From CAVYXZ01 sp963772595 (lineage in GTDB: Bacteria; Chloroflexota; Anaerolineae; Aggregatilineales; Phototrophicaceae): DNA of 64,000 nucleotides. The DNA lies in contig CAVYXZ010000014.1 in NCBI GenBank assembly GCA_963772595.1, positions 248,001 through 312,000 of the forward strand. Reading direction: 5' to 3'. Numbering within the stretch: position 1 is the first letter of the stretch; every line of letters starts with the position of its first letter. The notes below the pieces were generated by a model. The model searched no databases, had not been told where the DNA came from, and saw only the letters and a program-made list of their open reading frames with translations. The position numbers were made by a program, and so were the translations under genes. Shown here piece by piece: positions 62,280 to 64,000 of the stretch.

Positions 62280-63069
62280 ATGCGACGTATTTTGCTGATG
62301 ATGCTCCTGATCCTGGCGGCCTGCCAGCAGGCACCGGCCCAGGAACTGCCGACAGTCGCCGTACTCGCCTCGCCGACATCGGTACCGCCGACCGAGCCGC
62401 CCAGCGAGACTCCCATCCCGACCGCCGTGCCACCCTCGGCCACGCCGACCACCAGCCCGACATCGACGCAAACGGCCAGCCCGACGACTTCGCCGACTGA
62501 GACCGCCACGCCGCTGCCACCCACACAGACCCCCTCGCCGACACAGGACAGCGCGACCGCTTTTGTGATTTCGACCCGCGCCGCCGCCATCGAACTGACA
62601 CCACGCATCGCCACACTCACGCCGGTGCCGCCGGGAGCCAATGCGCCCATCCAGAACGAGCCTCAGGTGATGGCCGACATCATCATCACCGAGCGCCAGT
62701 TCCAGACGGCGGTCGATGACGCGGTGCAGGCCAATCCCGCTATCCAGAGCGCTGCAATCGACTTCACACCCAGCGGCATGAACGTCGAACTCACGGCGCT
62801 GGCGGGCCAGGCTTACGTCACCGGCGAGGTCCAGATTTCTCATTCAGGTAAACGGTACATTCGCCACGATCTCCATCGGCGACATCAGTGTCAACGCTGC
62901 CGAACCGCCGGAGACCTTTGTTCAACTGGTCAACGTCGATTTCTTCAACATGATCGTCGGCATACTGGATGATTTACTCACCGAACGAGTCGGCCCGAAT
63001 AACGACCTTCAGAATCTGATCCTGACCGACAACGCGATGGAGGTTTATCTGCTGGTACCCGAATCCTAG
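62280..63069 (+). CDS. Hypothetical lipoprotein (frameshifted)
   Basis: The N-terminus MRRILLMMLLILAACQQAP is a signal with lipobox LAAC. A Thr/Pro/Ser-rich low-complexity spacer covers about residues 35-90. A folded domain begins near IIITERQFQTAVDDAVQANP. The frame slips near 62848, after which GTFATISIGDISVNAAEPPE and NAMEVYLLVPES continue to TAG 63067-63069. Corrected length is about 262 residues. Such Thr/Pro linkers are common in Chloroflexota surface proteins. Function is unknown. Confidence 0.72.
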
Positions 63070-63095
63070 CGTCAGACACCACCCCATGATAAGCC

Positions 63096-63124
63096 AGAGC
63101 GTGCCACCGGGTACGCTCTTTTTT
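63096..63124 (+). terminator. Rho-independent terminator
   Basis: AGAGCGT (63096-63102) and ACGCTCT (63113-63119) form the stem, followed by a T run to 63124. It separates the lipoprotein gene from the sigma factor gene. Confidence 0.82.
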
Positions 63125-63187
63125 GTTGAAAATGCAGTATTTCGGGCCGCTTTGCGTTTTACTCTACAGAGATCGACAAAGCACCAC

Positions 63188-63736
63188 ATGATGACCGACG
63201 AACGCGAGCTTTTACAGCAAATCAGGCAGGAACCGGAGCGCTTCCACGAGCTGTACGACGCCTACTTCCCGCGCATCTATGCCTACGTGGCCTATCGCGT
63301 GCAGCGGGCGGAGGATGCTGAGGACGTCGTCGCCGAGGTTTTTATGCGGGTCGTGCGGCATCTGAACCGCTTCGAATATCGTGGCGAAGGATCCTTCGCG
63401 GCCTGGATTTTCCGCATCGCCTACAACGAGGTTCAGCAGTTCCACCGCAGTCGCGGGAGCGAGGCGCTGCTGCTGGACGATTTGCCGGAGATTCAGGCGC
63501 ATCATCTCACGCCGGATCAGGCCCTGCTGCGCAAGGAGACCTTCGCCCAGCTCAGCCGCATGATCGCCAGCCTGACACCGCGCCGCCGGGACATCGTTAC
63601 GCTGCGCTTCTTCGGCGGCCTGCGCAATCAGGAAATCGCCACGGTGCTCAACCTGGACGAACGCAGCGTCGCCTCACATCTGTCGCGCGCGCTGAACGAC
63701 CTGCGCGAGAAATACGAGGCCCAGCCTTATGAATGA
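63188..63736 (+). CDS. ECF-type RNA polymerase sigma factor
   Basis: This 182-residue ECF sigma factor has region 2 with LYDAYFPRIYAYVAYRVQRA, AEDVVAEVFMRVVRHLNRFE and FAAWIFRIAYNEV, and region 4 with LTPRRRDIVTLRFFGGLRNQ and IATVLNLDERSVASHLSRAL. ATG 63188 or the next codon was chosen because a start at 63086 would begin inside the preceding terminator. The stop overlaps the next gene by 8 bases, the usual link to an anti-sigma factor. Confidence 0.92.
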   Translation: MMTDERELLQQIRQEPERFHELYDAYFPRIYAYVAYRVQRAEDAEDVVAEVFMRVVRHLNRFEYRGEGSFAAWIFRIAYNEVQQFHRSRGSEALLLDDLPEIQAHHLTPDQALLRKETFAQLSRMIASLTPRRRDIVTLRFFGGLRNQEIATVLNLDERSVASHLSRALNDLREKYEAQPYE

Positions 63737-64000
63737 CAACCATGCCTACGACAGGGCACTCATTGAGCAGGTGGACGCACTGCTAGAAACAGGTCGCCCC
63801 AGCAGCGATGACATGGTGAACCGCCTGGCCGCCACTATCCCGCAGGCCCGGCCCGGCTTTCAACAGACACTCGAAGCCGAACTGCTGGCTCAGCTTCGGG
63901 ACCCGACTGCACAAAGGAGCACACAGCCTATGCAAGCTCGCTATCTGCAACGCCGCCTGGAAACCCGGCAAAGCTCGCCCTACCCGCTGCGCTTTTCGCT
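63729..64000 (+). CDS. Probable anti-sigma factor or partner protein, N-terminal part (runs off the window)
   Basis: The frame is open from ATG 63729 to the window end, 90 codons. It begins MNDNHAYDRALIEQVDALLE and later has LAATIPQARPGFQQTLEAEL. No zinc-finger HxxxCxxC is seen in the visible part. Overlap with the sigma gene suggests an anti-sigma or regulatory partner. Only the cytoplasmic beginning is visible, so the assignment rests on context. Confidence 0.5.
   Translation, partial: MNDNHAYDRALIEQVDALLETGRPSSDDMVNRLAATIPQARPGFQQTLEAELLAQLRDPTAQRSTQPMQARYLQRRLETRQSSPYPLRFS

Noticed and set aside
62380..62560. Direct repeats or CRISPR-like pattern
   Set aside because: The repetition comes from codons of a Thr/Pro/Ser-rich protein spacer. 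Units are irregular and there are no spacers.

Overview
The window looks like part of a Chloroflexota chromosome, probably Anaerolineae or a relative. This is inferred from the gene set and from no marker gene: several ABC sugar-uptake operons without a nearby ATPase, many glycoside hydrolases, a type III pantothenate kinase, an F420-type luciferase-like oxidoreductase, an EtfD-like membrane Fe-S oxidoreductase, and lipoproteins with Thr/Pro/Ser-rich linkers. Base composition is moderately GC-rich. No phage, IS element or CRISPR array was seen.

Layout. 1-7.6 kb: the 3' end of murQ, then a minus-strand operon of a LacI repressor, a family-5 binding protein and OppBCDF-like transporter. Perfect LacI-type operators lie upstream, facing a divergent DUF2264 gene. 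7.6-14.6 kb: DUF2264, a Rieske protein with a long helical extension, and a catabolic cassette (aldehyde dehydrogenase, DHDPS-family lyase, SDR). 14.7-19.7 kb: a DUF6159 membrane protein and a sugar uptake operon with both permease domains in one polypeptide. 19.8-25.2 kb: enolase-superfamily enzyme, YesL-like protein, GH106-like enzyme and GH51 arabinofuranosidase. 25.2-31 kb: two CBS-pair proteins, a GAF histidine kinase and divergent NarL-type regulator, a CopC-CopD-PCuAC fusion and a small exporter. 31-43 kb: a ROK regulator, two GH4 enzymes, an N-acetylglucosamine-kinase-like protein, a second sugar ABC system, two secreted glycoside hydrolases and a PIG-V-like protein. 43-54 kb: cold-shock protein, hydrolases, an orphan binding protein, tRNA-Asn, coaX, lipB and malQ. 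53.8-64 kb: a HepT/MntA toxin-antitoxin pair, hisS, an EtfD-like protein, a PRC-barrel protein, a phosphotriesterase-family enzyme, a PIG-L deacetylase, a lipoprotein and an ECF sigma factor.

The theme is scavenging of plant or cell-wall glycans. Secreted and cytosolic glycosidases, three binding-protein-dependent transporters and LacI/ROK regulators would together take up oligosaccharides and amino sugars. None of the sugar operons has its own CUT1-type ATPase, so a shared one elsewhere is expected.

The most notable regulatory element is upstream of hisS (55.87-56.03 kb). It has a promoter, a 13-codon leader peptide with three consecutive histidine codons, and two mutually exclusive hairpins, one of them a terminator. 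This is the classical layout of ribosome-mediated attenuation, here on an aminoacyl-tRNA synthetase gene. A second pattern is a strong stem-loop just after the stop codon of the binding-protein gene in all three operons where a permease follows.

About fifteen genes carry frameshifts, densest at 8.6-13.6 kb. Conserved protein sequence continues across each break, which suggests consensus errors in the assembly more than true gene decay. Such genes are given as single spans with the break positions noted.
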